A model generated the notes under the pieces. That model worked only from the letters and a program-made list of their open reading frames with translations, ran no database searches and was not told the DNA's origin. A program made the translations under genes and the position numbers. Positions 1-12,144 of a stretch of DNA of 64,000 nucleotides are shown here, piece after piece; position 1 is the stretch's first letter; every line of letters starts with the position of its first letter. Source of the DNA: Echinostoma caproni (lineage: Eukaryota; Platyhelminthes; Trematoda; Plagiorchiida; Echinostomatidae); assembly GCA_900618425.1 (NCBI GenBank), contig UZAN01040171.1, forward strand, positions 1-64,000, written 5' to 3'.

Positions 1-1
1 A

Positions 2-217
2 ACATCTCCATCACATTCAAATGCATTCAACCAGTGGGGACTTAACGATCACCCAAGGAGTGAAACCCGCACCCAAGACCAACAAGAGTGCCGAGTGCCT
101 CTGAACAATCGAATGAGCAAATCCAAGCTTGAAACTCTAAAATCTACAGAAATTAATAAACCTAGAAGACACACAATTTTACTATTTATGCCCGTTGTTT
201 CTGTCCCAGTTTTTAAG
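2..217 (+). CDS. Candidate internal exon, 5' end outside window
   Basis: An uninterrupted 72-codon frame runs from the left edge to position 217, ending in a Phe-Lys codon pair followed directly by GTACGG, a plausible splice donor (AAG|GTACGG). Two stop codons follow soon after in the intron reading. The peptide is polar and Ser/Asn/Gln/Lys-rich for its first ~55 residues and ends in a short hydrophobic stretch (ILLFMPVVSVPVF). No start codon or family motif is seen, so neither function nor full extent can be given. It could equally be a chance open frame, since 72 codons is only modestly unusual at this base composition. Confidence 0.3.
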
Positions 218-2790
218 GTACGGTAGTAGTTAGTTGTCTCATAAGTTAGAAAATGTACACCCTTGATTTGTGCACATTTACAGATATGAGTTTTCCCATA
301 TCGACTTCACACACCCTTAATGAGCATCGGATTTCAGATATTAAGTTATTTTGTTTATGAAATAAATAAGACCTCTTAAAATGCTATCTGTAAATGTCGG
401 TGATGCAGTGAAAGACAGGGATAATTCGTTGGAGAAAAACAATATTTATCGCTTTCATTGTATGAGAATTGAGTTTGTTTGAAACTATCAATAAATTATA
501 ACTTTCGATCTGGTTTAATTTCCGCTTTTTACATGACTATAACTTAGAAATTATCATTAAATAACATATATATCAGCTTTTAGGTTGCAGTACTATCATG
601 AGTTGTCTTGTACATGAGTCAAAGATTTAACCGTAATCATTAAATCAAACATAAATCTTTCTATTGTGTTTACGGCCGATCGTGACCATTTTAAATAAGC
701 ATCATTTCTGAGTGAAAATAAGTTCTCTCTGAATTTTCGTCAAGTTTTTACTCACACGGCACAGGTGCCTGAATCCACAGCGGAATACGGTTGGCTAGCA
801 CTAATGGTTGAAGTCACTGAGATTTCACAATGAAGATATAGGATTCAGGTACGCATCAGTGGCGCATTTTTCACTCACGGTTACCTGTGCGTGGATCACA
901 TTTCAGGAATTTTGAACGATTATTTTTCTCATTTCTCTCCTAAATACAATTTGTAGTTTATTCGTCAATCGTACGCTTGGAGGCATCAGAGCCGAGTTCC
1001 TCTCTGGTTACAGGTCATCAATAAAGTAAATATTTTTTTCTGGAAATCATATTACCTCCACCGTATTAAGTTCTTCTTGGAGATACCAAATCCCAAAGAC
1101 GTTTTACTAGATGAAAAGAGAATTGTGCGAGTGTGACTTTTGAAGGGTAGTCACTCATCATCAATTTTACTAATACTTTCAGAAACTAGGATAAAGGGAG
1201 CGATTATAATGAAAAGGAGATAAAGTCTAATTCTGGGAGAGTAACAAAAGCACTCATTATGCAACTACCTGTGAAGGATGTCGAGGTTACAGATATTCTA
1301 TTATGTCACACAACAAAATCATTTCAATATCCTTATCTCAAATTGACTCACCCTTAGTGGTACCGTCAATGATTGTTCGAATGTAGTAGGCCTATTGAAG
1401 CACTTCGGTTACCGTGCATTAAATACTGTCTGCGATGAGCGTGAATTCGCTGACAGATCATATATGATCGATATCCGGTCGGAAATCGGACGTGATTCGG
1501 TGTTCTGTTTATTGTTACTTTTACCCGACGCGTTACGTTCAACTTGATTCGATCGAGTAGTTGCTATCTGACGTGATGTACAAGCTCGCATAGGTTAGCT
1601 ACCAACACATGATGTGTGTCAGTCACGGTTGTCTCATTACCTCAGTGATGACGTCACAGGCAAAGCAGTGAAACACGAACGGTGGACGGGTGCTGGAATG
1701 TGCAAGCGGTCAGCGAGGACGAACGCACAAAGCATCTGTTTTCACTAAACAACTAATCTTTCAAGCTCACTCTATTCATCGAGAGCTAAGCAGATACATA
1801 TCGTTGTTTCAGCCGCCTAATATGGAATCTCAAAATATAGGGTTGAATCACAAACCATGTATAAGATTACCAGTGATGTCAGATGTTTAAAACGTGAAAA
1901 AATATATATAAGTGACCATGTGACAAATAGATTGAGATTATGATGATGTGCAATCCATTCATGGAGTGTCGCGTGATAAGGTCAATAGTTCGATCCTCAC
2001 ATCCATGACGCAGTCCAACCGATTTAAATCACGTGACTGAATTGATTTAGTTCGAGTTCGTAAATCTTATCGCGTTATGCTCAGTTGTTACTTCAAAACT
2101 GTCTTTCACGAAATGCATACAAGGACAAAATGGCCGAACTCTTTAAATATATAAAGGCCACAGAAAGCAGATCATTCTTGCAATGTGGTTGAAGGAAGTA
2201 CTCATTTTAAAATACATTCGTTGAATTTCGTGCTTTATGTTCATAGTAAAGAGAAAACCAAGATGTTGCAGCTGTTATGCAATAAAGTGAGATTTGAACT
2301 ACGCAGTTTTATTGATCACTGGAGACATTTTGTGGAGAATGATCAGTATGGGGCAAAGGTTATTGGCGCCACTGCAGTTGGAACACAAACCTATAAACCT
2401 AGCTAAATGACTAAAAGTGAAATTTAGCAACAGGCTGACAACAGGAAAAAACATGACAGGTCATTCTGTGTCTTCACTTCCAGCCAAAACGTTCTAAGGA
2501 TGGTTTCATTATTTCGCTCAATTTTTCTATTGAGTGTATGAGGGCACATATTTAACACTTGTTTAATTTCAGACTGTGTGCCAAACAACTCACAACTTCA
2601 GGATAAAGAAATCAGTTCATGTTCTGTTGGTTGGCGGAATAGTGCGAAATAGCAAAAGCTGTAATCTGCAAACTGCGCACTAAAATGATGTATATATTAG
2701 CTGTGAATCATTTATTGATGCCAGAGGATCACGGCAAAACGTGATTGGTTGATGATTCAGCGGAGTTGACCCGTTGCAGATGCTTAGGTC
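218..2790. other. Unrecognised AT-rich sequence
   Basis: No convincing coding frame, RNA gene or repeat was recognised. The short frames at 1409-1591 and 1690-1890 are small, have no family motif and look like chance frames. If the left-edge exon is real, this would be intron. Confidence 0.5.
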
Positions 2791-2799
2791 TACAAGAAA

Positions 2800-3112
2800 A
2801 GGCAAAAATATGCCATGGGTATTGAGGTGTGTGTGATCTAGACACATCTTACAACCGGATAACTCGCGCCTCAACGGGAGGTAGATAAATCGGTGCTGCA
2901 TGGNGGGGGGGGGGGGTCAACGCGACAGCTTGAAATAATTCGAAGACATCTTGAAATGGTATTCGGACAGCCTGAAATAATCACTAGACATCTTGAAATA
3001 ATGGTCAACCAACTTGAACTGATTCCCGGACTTCTTGAAATAATCCGAGGACATCTTGATATGATATTGGGACAAATTGACTTGCAAAGGATGTAGACCG
3101 CGATTAGTCCCA
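2800..3112 (-). mobile_element. LINE 3' end with seven 21-bp repeats
   Basis: This is the 3' end of a LINE on the minus strand, shared with copies at 13.38-13.60 kb (+) and 14.65-14.97 kb (-). It holds seven consecutive 21-bp units (2929-3075). Read on the minus strand, the units give an open frame of seven-residue repeats of the type IISRCPR/IISRCLR, entered by a peptide ending CPNIISRCP. The flanks match the 14.65 kb copy: a CGCGACAG junction, a GTAGA(T/G)AAAT block, and a shared tail around ATGCCATGGG near 2810. An ambiguous base at 2904 and twelve Gs (2905-2916) replace the sequence that codes for the terminal peptide in the other copies. That could be an assembly problem or a real change. 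Confidence 0.72.
2929..3075. repeat. 21-bp tandem repeat, 7 units
   Basis: Units start at 2929, 2950, 2971, 2992, 3013, 3034 and 3055, exactly 21 bp apart, each beginning CTTGAAATAAT or a close variant and ending near GACA(T/G). The array has no indels, so both strands stay open across it. On the plus strand it reads as QLEIIRR-like heptads; on the minus strand, which is the LINE sense strand, as IISRCxx heptads. Confidence 0.92.
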
Positions 3113-4320
3113 TAAATGCCTCAAGTTTCTCTCGTACCCATCACACATTCGGCTGGCGCTGCCACTGTTTGCAATAGCTTTCTAATTGGATCGTGGAGAT
3201 GCGCATCGTGGGACCAGTTTCGGTGATACTTTTGTCAGACGCAAGAATTATATTGACATAGTCTCTCATCGTGTTTAAACATTCCGAGACACTTGGGCAT
3301 ATTCGTAAACTAAATTGTGAAGCAACCGAAACTTCAAGTCCTAACAATGACATCAGTTGGATTTGCTGCAAGGTTTGATGTACAATACAGAACGGAAGCA
3401 AAATGGATACACGAAAACCAGTTAGTGAAGGATCATGTCTTTGTGAGGTTGACAGTTACTCATGGAACGAGAAAATTGTGCCAACTGAAATTTTTGGATT
3501 GACAGGAGTGAAGGATTTCCAGTCAGAGAATTGTGAGCGAAAAAAAAATAAGTTGAATAAGTTGAAGCTTGAAAGCAAGCCACGCAATCTCCAAAACCGA
3601 ATACAATCCTTGCCATCTATTAATTGTGTGAATAGCTCAGAATAGTAGTACGGTAGCAAAAGGATATTATGATGTCTCAAATATGCCAATCACCAACATA
3701 AGTGGGAAATATCATTGGTAAACAGTTAGGTCCCCAAGAATGAAACTTCTTTTCATCAAATATTTTGGTTGAAAACAGAGAGATTATGCGTTCTCGCTCT
3801 CTCTCTCTGTCCCTATGGTGATGCATTCATTCGAGCCTGAACAAAACGTAGAAAGTGGAGTTTGTTCAACGCCAAGCAACCTGGTAACATCACTGCCCAT
3901 GACCTATCATTACCGGTACAAGAAACGGGATTTTCCTTGCAGTTCGCGAGCACTGCCATCAAAGATGCTGAAACCTCAGACAGAATGTTCCAGTTTTCAT
4001 CTAACAGTTTCAGTTCTTTGGTTGCACTTGATGCAAAGTAGTGATTTTTCATAATGAACGCACCCTGATAAGAAACTCTATCCGGAGAAATACGTTTTCT
4101 CACAGCCGAAAAACATCAACCATGGATGATAGTCTGGTATAGTACAGTTTGCAAAATCTTTCTATTCATTCCTTACCTACTTCGCATGTTTGTGACAGTT
4201 TTGTCGCCGTTCCTGACGCCTGATAGTCTTCAAATGGAAGCGTGTTGCGTTGAATGGTACCATGTTCTCTTCTTTTACGTTTTTACTTTGACTTCCTTTT
4301 ATTGTAAACATAATGATACG
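3113..4320. other. Unrecognised sequence
   Basis: Several short overlapping frames on both strands (3317-3689) carry no family motif. A CT-rich simple stretch lies at about 3793-3810. Nothing else was recognised. Confidence 0.5.
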
Positions 4321-4437
4321 ATTTTCAGGTTGGGAAAGTAGCGAATAAAGGGGTTTGCCAAACAGTACATAATGAGGAGAACCAGGTGGTGCTCGTGGAA
4401 TACACACACTTGGTTGCGTTACCATAGGGCCACAAGG
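4321..4437 (-). mobile_element. tRNA-derived SINE, family C
   Basis: The segment aligns by eye along its length with 16472-16613: both begin ATTTTCAGG, share AAAGGGGT(G/T), and end at a block (GTTACCAT.GGGCCAC) that reads on the minus strand as GTGGCCC.ATGGTAAC, a tRNA-like A box at the 5' head. The B-box region (GTATTCCACGAGCACC on the minus strand) is degenerate here. The SINE reading rests on the pairwise match plus the A-box position. Confidence 0.6.
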
Positions 4438-4439
4438 GC

Positions 4440-5440
4440 TATTAGCAGTGCCTTATGTAACCAAACATTGAAATGAAAGGCAAGAAAAACTGATGTTTGA
4501 AGCTTATCTTGTCAATCGAGTTATAACAGAAGGGATTGACCTGAAAATTAAAAGAACCAGTTTAACCATGAATTGTTTTCGATATTTTTGCTGGCTGCCT
4601 AAAATAGCGCTTTCTATATCAAGATATCATTCCTGGCCACACATTTTGCCAACTTTCATTCTTAAATAGGTCATCAGTGAAACAGATAGCTAGTATAATC
4701 CACACCACACTATCGACCGGCAAGATAATCTGCAATATAAAAGTAATGTATTTCCCACGATTTCAATGCTGAGCTAAAGGTGCGATTACTCACTCTGATC
4801 ATCTTAATAGGTTACGAACCCAAAGGTATTCATGCTCAGCAGCTCAGACATGTACAAATCGTTTTACAGACGTTCGAATTCGTGTTGGTAACTTTGTTTT
4901 GAAACCGCATGCAGTTACTTACAAATCAATGAGTAGCTAAATGTTATCATATGTGTTCAGTTCTGTGGTCCAGCACATCAGCAGTCCGAAAACGTACGTT
5001 TTCGTACGAAAGTATTGATTGAACTTGAGGCGACTCTTAATTTAGAAATTGCATTAGGTTTTCAATATCATACTTGTGTATCGATAGGTACGTATGAATA
5101 AAAAGTATTCCGAAGTTTATCTTTCAGTAGAATTTTCCTAATTCTCTTGTATTTTAATTTGAATGACCTCAATGTGTACTGTTGTTTCACATTTATGCTA
5201 TTTCGGGACGAGAAAATTCAAAAGTCGAATTCATTTAATTGCCGCCTAACAGTTCTGTTTTGAATGTAATCGAAATTTCTTTCCTTCTTGGAAACAGGGA
5301 TAAGTTACCTACTTCGACGTTGGTCGTCAGTAGCAAGGATAGGGCAAGTATTTGAGGTAACTGACATATACTATTCGATTGTCAATCTGGTGCACTTCAT
5401 GCAAGATCGAATGGCCGAAGTGCTCAAAAATAAAGAAGGG
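4440..5440. other. Unrecognised sequence with a short palindrome
   Basis: Nothing coding was recognised. A perfect 16-bp palindrome, GAAAACGTACGTTTTC, lies at about 4988-5003. Its significance is unknown. Confidence 0.5.
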
Positions 5441-6340
5441 CAAAGAGGCCAATGAACGAATGAAAGTATAATGTGGACACTACAAGGCTCAGTCTACCGA
5501 AAAACCACATGAAACGGTCGACACCTACACCTTTCCAGCTTACCCCATGACCTACAAACGTGGGCCTGTGAGAACCTTATTTCATCGGGCGAAAAACATT
5601 TGTTCACAATACACACTAAAGGAAGAAGAGGATTTCCTCAGGAAAACATTGCTGGACAATGGTTACCCAGAAAGGTTTATAGAATTTCACAGTAGACCAT
5701 TCCCAAAAGGTAATCCAACCCAAAAGTCCATTTACATCAGGCTTGCGTTCAAAGGTGGCCACATTTACAATGATATGCGCCAGAAGGTTGAGGTCAGCTC
5801 CCAATCGTACATTCCCAGCTCATCGCTTCCACTCGTGGACTTGAGTTGGACAAACGTAAAAATGGCTTTTAAACCACATACACACATTGTATACTAGTTC
5901 ACCTTCCGTTGCGGTGACGCATACACAGGAGAAAAAACCAGAGGCTTCTTCTAGCCAAGGCATGACCGGCAAAACAGCGGGGTGGTGCGTAAAAGCCGCA
6001 ATCCATTGGGAGCCGGTGTCCAATCCATCGGATCATACGCTCTTTGTACGGAGTTAAGCGTCCAAATTTTCCAGTATACTTCGATGCCCAATTAAGCCGG
6101 TGACGATCGCTACAACCTAGAAGGAATGTGGTTTGTTCGCTTCCTCTTGGTTGGTTTGGAATTAGTTCTTTTCACCAACTGGCTTGGTTGAACTGCCAGC
6201 GGTTCAGCAACCCATTTATGGCCTCGGATGTTAGTTGTTTGTCCTCTGACTTCGGTGGGGAAATACCTTCGTCACTTGAAGCAGTGAATGGGAGTATTCA
6301 TCAAGAGTGGCTATTTGAGGTGCATGGTTTTCCATGAGCA
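5440..6340 (+). mobile_element. Penelope-like element fragment A (linker + GIY-YIG)
   Basis: The plus strand carries the 3' half of a PLE polyprotein. A frame at 5547-5897 encodes the region between the reverse transcriptase and the nuclease (YKRGPVRTLFHRAKNICS, then LLDNGYPERFIE), preceded out of frame by SVYRKTT, the usual entry into this block. After a stop at 5897 the frame resumes as QFTFRCGDAYTG, the GIY-YIG core, in which the second motif has decayed from YIG to YTG. Later pieces near 6130 (FVRFLLVGLE) look like the element's C-terminus. The RT domain is absent, which is typical of 5'-truncated PLE copies. Stops and frameshifts make it inactive. Confidence 0.78.
5547..5897 (+). pseudogene. 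PLE RT-to-nuclease linker, broken frame
   Basis: A 116-residue open frame with an ATG, but this is not a gene start: homologous sequence continues upstream in another frame. The segment matches the linker of the 18.9-19.3 kb copy, compare NGYPERFIE here with NEYAVRFVD there and KSIYIRLAFKG with KPVYISLPFKV. In PLEs this linker follows the RT thumb and precedes the GIY-YIG endonuclease that nicks target DNA. The frame ends in a stop just before the nuclease core. Confidence 0.78.
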
Positions 6341-6980
6341 TTTCGCGAGATGCAAGGAATGGCTGACCAGCCAAAATTTAAGACACTCATCCCCAAAAAT
6401 ACTGAGGTCCATAGTCAAACTTTAGAGGGGATAGCTGTTCAAAGATTAGAGAAATTTGGTATGGGTCGAATTCGTGATTTTGAAACATTCTCCAAGAGCC
6501 TATGTATTCATGACATATGCTGTATTCTCACACTAATTTTGAACGTAACCACTTTTTTACCGTTTGGAGCCTACCGTCAATAATTTACCGAAATAGTATG
6601 GCTACTCACTATTGCAATATAGAGCTGCTTTTTTGCATACAGTTTTCTCCTTTCTTAGTTCCTCAGATAGCCCAAGTGACAATATTTCATCTTAAAATAC
6701 TGAAATGGTTAGCCCTATGTTCATTCCGCCAGCAGTCTCTGTTCTGACTGATAAAGTATGCTGAACGCTGCATCTTGTCACGTTCAAAGTACCCTGGCAA
6801 TTGTATTTCCCATCCTCTATATAAGTTCCTAATTTTGTAAAGGACAGTTATTGTTGACAGATGGAATAACTAAGGAAAGTAAGTTTACCATATAACTCCG
6901 CTTCCAGCATATCTACTAGACTTAGTTACTTATTGCAATCTTGTTCTTCCTGTTCTCGATCAAAATTGCCTTAAGTCTTT
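6341..6980. other. Unrecognised sequence
   Basis: Short frames at 6350-6583 and 6517-6747 have no recognised motif. No repeat was seen. Confidence 0.45.
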
Positions 6981-6989
6981 AAACAGAAG

Positions 6990-7900
6990 GCTCCTTGTCT
7001 ATTCCCTGCCATTATTTCGTCAGTTCATGGTTGTTCGACGGTTATTTCACTGTGATCATTCAGCGTAATAATTTGTGTCGACGTTTTACTCAACCACTAG
7101 TGAATAGTAGTGGCTTACTTCAGTCGTTGCACAGGGTAAGTTTCAAACAAAACACAAAGCGATCATCAAGCTCGTTTTCAATGATTCGTAATCATGTCGA
7201 GTATTTGCATGATCGGGAATTACTAAAAACGAACTTTTTCGTCAATTTGTATCTTGTTCAAAGTAAATTCTATCGCACTTAAATGTGCTCACCTTTCCGC
7301 TGGCTGCTCATTAGCTTTACCAATGGCTTTTCTGTTTTGCCATCTGCTGAAGTCTCACAATACGTAGATGATACCCTTTACTAATCTGTTTCAAACCGGT
7401 CTAGTTTCGTGTTTGTATTTCAGATAGCTGATCGCCATGCAAGATCTCCCTGTTCAAGCTAATCTTGATCCTACCTTCTCAAACAATTTGCTGATTACAT
7501 TTAATTGTTCTGTTTCATTCTTTCACACTGACTCTTTGCTCATCAACGGTTTTCCCGCTTGTTGAATGGATCTCAGAAGGTAAAGTGAAAAAGCCTCTCA
7601 TATTGTGAGTTGTGAGAGTAATTGTCACTGCTGTTCTTGCGTATTCGTAGGATAAGACGATTCATTGCCAAAAATGGTAATCGTTTCCTTCATAGATCTC
7701 ATTATTTTACCCATTATTCCAGATAATTCCCCAACCATCTCTATGATCAAATTAAAAAAGTTTTCATTGCTATTTCGGCCTAAATGTCTTCAGTTGTCTG
7801 TCCCATGGACTCCTTATCCGTAAGTTGTACTATCTTCACATTGTTCATTGTGCTCATTTTGTGTGAAACCCTACATTCATCCTCTACTGATATCTCTCTT
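6990..7900 (+). mobile_element. Possible LINE reverse-transcriptase remnant
   Basis: A patch near 7340-7380 reads LPSAEVSQYVDDTLY on the plus strand, which resembles the YxDD palm box of a non-LTR reverse transcriptase and its usual lead-in. Hydrophobic, Leu/Phe-rich broken frames lie on both sides, but no second conserved RT block could be placed with confidence. This may be a very old LINE fragment or a chance YVDD. Confidence 0.27.
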
Positions 7901-8450
7901 TAACATGACCATCCTTCAACTCCGTCCAAATTTTCCGCTCCTTTTAGCTGTGGTCAATGCATAAATAAAGTGCCCTGTTCCATAATTTTATAAACGAATC
8001 GTTCTGGGTACACAATCTTCACCTACTTTTCAAAGTAATTTCGTGGTTCGTCTCGGCCTCTACAGTGGCTTTTGCGTTTGTTCTTTAACTAAAATGTAAG
8101 CATATGAGCTGACAAAAGTGTGTCAATTCAATACAATAAAAGTAACACCGCATCCATCTATAATATCTTGGGATTGTTCATCTGCCAAAGTCGAATAAAT
8201 AGAAATTTTGTCCTAATGTGAATGAGGCTTCTGATTAGCGTACACTTGCAGCATCATGGTAGAACATATGAAATAGAGTTATCATGAATATTGCTACCGT
8301 TTCCGCCTTGGACGAAATTAATCAGCCAAAAACATTTTTTGGCACATTTCTGATGCGTTTGATGCACCTCAACTCTATGGAGGGGGGGGGATGTAGAGAT
8401 TCTTAAACCACTGTGAATTCATGTTACAAATGCACGTCGCGAGTCATCAC

Positions 8451-8614
8451 GGCGGTGATGACCAAGTGGTTAGGTTCACAACTTGTGACCTGTGAGTCTC
8501 GGGTTCGAACAGCTCCACCGCCACTGCTCGTCTTCTCAGACGGCCTTTGTATGACCGCGGCCCCCCTTTCTGATTGTTGACCGCACATTTGTATATTCAA
8601 TAAATAGAAAAAGG
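8451..8614 (+). mobile_element. tRNA-derived SINE, family A
   Basis: The head has a tRNA-like layout: GGCGGTG at 8451 pairs with CACCGCC at the end of the tRNA-like part, with an A-box-like CAAGTGGTTAGG and a B box GGTTCGAAC between them. The tRNA-unrelated body includes a CCGCGGCCCCCC block, and the copy ends in ATATTCAATAAATAGAAAAAGG. The same order of blocks is found inverted at 57511-57675, so this is a dispersed family rather than a tRNA gene. The T stem is mismatched and no clear functional anticodon arm is seen. Confidence 0.78.
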
Positions 8615-8615
8615 A

Positions 8616-10985
8616 AGTTAAAAGACACACTTTTATCAGAACCCCGTCAAACCAACCCCAGCACTGCTGATGTTCCGCTGTATTGAAGTTGTCTAAAACA
8701 TGATAAAGTTGGAATCTGAGGAGAAGAGACTGAAGAATCATGGGAAGTAGTTAGAGGACTACCCGACGATCTTAGGGCAGAACAGTGTCCAAAAAGACAA
8801 CTATGAACAAAGGTACTGCTGTTGGCGAGAACTTCAAATTCAAATCCAAAAACGCTATCTGCACAAGATCTAAAATAAAGAAAAATAACTTTTCGCTGGA
8901 GCATCAAAACTCATTCAAATTATCCCCGTGAGCACATCATTGTAGTTAAATCGAATTGATTGAACTAATTATGGTTACCATATACGTGATTACTTGGTTA
9001 GGATAAGATTTTGGAGTGAAATTAGACCGGAGGTTACATTACTGACACCATGTTAGCAACACTATTATTATGTTTAAATAAAATTCTGGTTTAAATAAAC
9101 GAAACATCGATCGTATTGCACCGGTACGTATCCTGCTTCAACTCACCAGATTTGATCATAGTATTTGTACTTACCGGATAAGCTCTTGTAAGCGTTATCA
9201 CATTATAACCACTTCTTAATGTGTTGCCAAAAGTAAGAACGTTTGCAGTGTGGCCTGTATATTTATAAAAATTGCTAATACCACAAGCGAGGGATGGAGT
9301 GACTTTAACTGTCATTATCTTGTTACATTTGCCATGTCTGCATAAACAGCATTTGTCCTCACCTAATGGATTTTGTTTGGAAAAACAAATGAATATGCAG
9401 GCGTAGTTCGTGGTTCACGGTAAAAATAATCCTCGTGTAAACGTAGACGAAAATAACACGAGTTGTCATCGGTTTTCTCTGTAGTCATCCTACAATAATC
9501 ACATTGATAAAAATTTTATTTATTTGGACTTTGTGTGAAAGCATTTTTCTCAGAAGCTTAGCCAATTTGTGGCAGTCTGTTTGTGATGAAGCAGAACTAT
9601 CACTGGAAAACTGCTTCATTCCTAAGAGAAAACCTAAAGGCTGTTATATACCATATTGGTGCGGGTTTGGTTTAAGTTTCCAATAGTTGTTAGTCTAAAA
9701 GGACTGCCATGGGGTCTGCGTCTGATTGGCCATTGCTTCAAGTCAACTGCACTAGATAGACTACTTAGTTCTAACTTTGAACGTTTTCGAGAACGTTCGA
9801 CATTTGCTGATGAAATCTGGCTGCTAATTATTGGTCAATTCCACTCACCGGGCAAATAATTGCTCTGTGTGAACGGCTTGTTTTTTTCCGGAAGGATAAA
9901 CTAAGACGAGAGATATGAATGGTAAAATCGTTTGTGAATCCGGACATTCGAACATATTGGTCATACAAAATGAGGGCTGTTGTGAAAGAAAGATATTTCA
10001 GGTCTTTTGGTCAGTGATACTGAGAGAAGTGGACTCAGAAGAGCCGAAGGAGATTGTTCTGGGAAGCTTATCGATGATTCCGTGCATATGACATAATGAG
10101 TAATTGAAGTTAGACATCTTCAGTCGACCAACACAATGATCCTAGACGTGTGCTAATTGCTTCGGTTATTGTCAGTGATCTAACATGTATGGAATTGTTA
10201 AGGGGAACCCCCTTAGAAGGTCCTGATTTTACTTTGGTCACGTGAAAACTGTCTTCTTATGGAAACTACGTTCCCAAATCCACAATTACACTTCGATTGG
10301 AAACTTTCATCAGCAATTTTCACTAACACAGTTCATGCTTATCCTGAGATATGATGACAAGTGATGTTTTACAAATACTACAGATTTTTTGAGGTATTTT
10401 CTGTTGAATGTACTTCAACAGAAGATCCTTTGTCGCATTTTTCACCTTTAACCGATTACTGAATGAACAGAGTTTTCGTCTCAAATCAAAACGTGAGTGT
10501 CCTTAGTCTTCCTATACAATATTGTAAGCATACATGTAACTTGCACATATGAATCCTGTCAACTTCGACCCGTGTTTACCCACTTTCAAATCATTCGTAT
10601 TGTCAGTTACATAAACGGTGTAAATCATTAATATATCGATTATAAAGGTAAAAATACTGTGTCCAATCTTCGGTTCAAATGTGCCGCTTAGGTTTAAAAG
10701 TAAATATTTGATCAAACATTTGTGCGGTTGTTCACTAATGAGTAACGCTGTTGCCAATTATGTCCAATGAACCACATCTTCCAGTTCCATCAATATGATA
10801 AAAGCAAGTGTTCGGGATTGGTGGTCACTTCGCTTCCTTCGGTCGAGGCAGAGTTCAAGGTGTTCTCCAAATTGGCCCTTTCTATGTATTAGTCAAGGCA
10901 GNGGCAGTTCACTAACAATATCAACTGCCACTGACACGCTAGTTGGATTGCAAACGGCGGCACACAATGCTTTCCTTGGTAATCG
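8616..10985. other. Unrecognised sequence
   Basis: No convincing gene or repeat was recognised. Frames at 9091-9315, 9504-9859 and 10512-10757 are short, without motifs, and read as chance frames. The segment 10795-10985 is somewhat GC-richer than its surroundings and contains an N at 10902. Confidence 0.45.
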
Positions 10986-12144
10986 ATGTTTATGCGCACC
11001 GAATTACTCGCTTTGAGGAAAGCAGTCATGGAGCAGAAGACTAATATCAACAAAAGACATCATAATCATGCTTCTAATTCAATTGAAGATGCAATTGTTC
11101 AAGTTTCCGAAGTGAAATCAGTAAATGTACCAGATCCTCAGAGCCCAAGTCACTCAGCGGGGCCTTTGAATTTCGGCCGTGCATTCGCCACATTGAACAA
11201 ACATTTACGATTTGGCAGTGGATATTATCGATAGTACACGTTGATATCAACTCATCAAGATTTCAAGGTTAAATGCTATCTTATGGCTCCTCCATTATGA
11301 AATCTCCTTGTTTTTTAACTTCGCTCTTCCGTTCATTCCGCGAGAAATCTTTAAATAGGGCTGAAAAATAAGAGTTAAGGTCACCTGATAAGCGTCGCTA
11401 GGGCTAACGAGTGGTGCTAAGGTGAAGTTTTACCAACATAACGACGATTCTCGTCTATTTTTTAAGTAAAATTCACCTGCTTGAAGGAAAAACCAAGAGT
11501 GGCCAGAATTCGGTGCATCAGAAACAATGCAAAGTTTAGAATTCAGGAAAGTTGCTTACAAACAGACATTGACGACGATTTCTTTGGAGTGGACGGTTTC
11601 GATATTTTCCGGGGCGAACTGTTTGTGAAGTTCCGCAATAGAGGTGGCTGAATGGTCNCTTCCCGAAGTTGGTGTTAATAGTCCCAATTTGTTTTCATGT
11701 TCTTAAACGAGCCCCAATCAACACTTCTAACCACTGTTCCATTCTTCTTTATCCAAGATATACTGGAAATCTAAACATTACCTCCATACACGACCGGTCT
11801 CGCTTCCTATACGGAAAAGCAATTGGTCCCCTGATAAATTNCCGGGATTTAGTTTCTTCTGCAGAATTTTCCGTGTTTTCCAATAATCAGCTCTTTTTGT
11901 CCTGCAGACGTGTTACTGAATTTCTCAATTCCTGTAATGATTAATGCTGCCATGTTGAAACTATTTTTATTCGAACCGATAGGTTTTCCTCATGTCTCGT
12001 TCTAAAGAGGAGATTTATATCACCGATGGTGTAACAGTGTAAAAGAACCGTCTGTTCTGACTAGCGCTGAATTATGAGGCCTGAAGGGGTTGTACGCCAA
12101 GACTCCTTTCGAGTAATAAAAGCTGTCCTAGGATATGGACTATC

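Noticed and set aside
2929..3075. Regular 21-bp repeats as a CRISPR array.
   Set aside because: Units are contiguous with no unique spacers, and the context is an animal LINE.
2893..3096. Plus-strand QLEIIRR-type heptads as a coiled-coil gene.
   Set aside because: The plus-strand frame is the antisense of the LINE array; a 21-bp period without stops is open on both strands automatically.
8451..8530. A functional tRNA gene.
   Set aside because: T-stem pairing is broken, no clear anticodon arm, and the same unit with its body and tail recurs at 57.5 kb, so it is a SINE.
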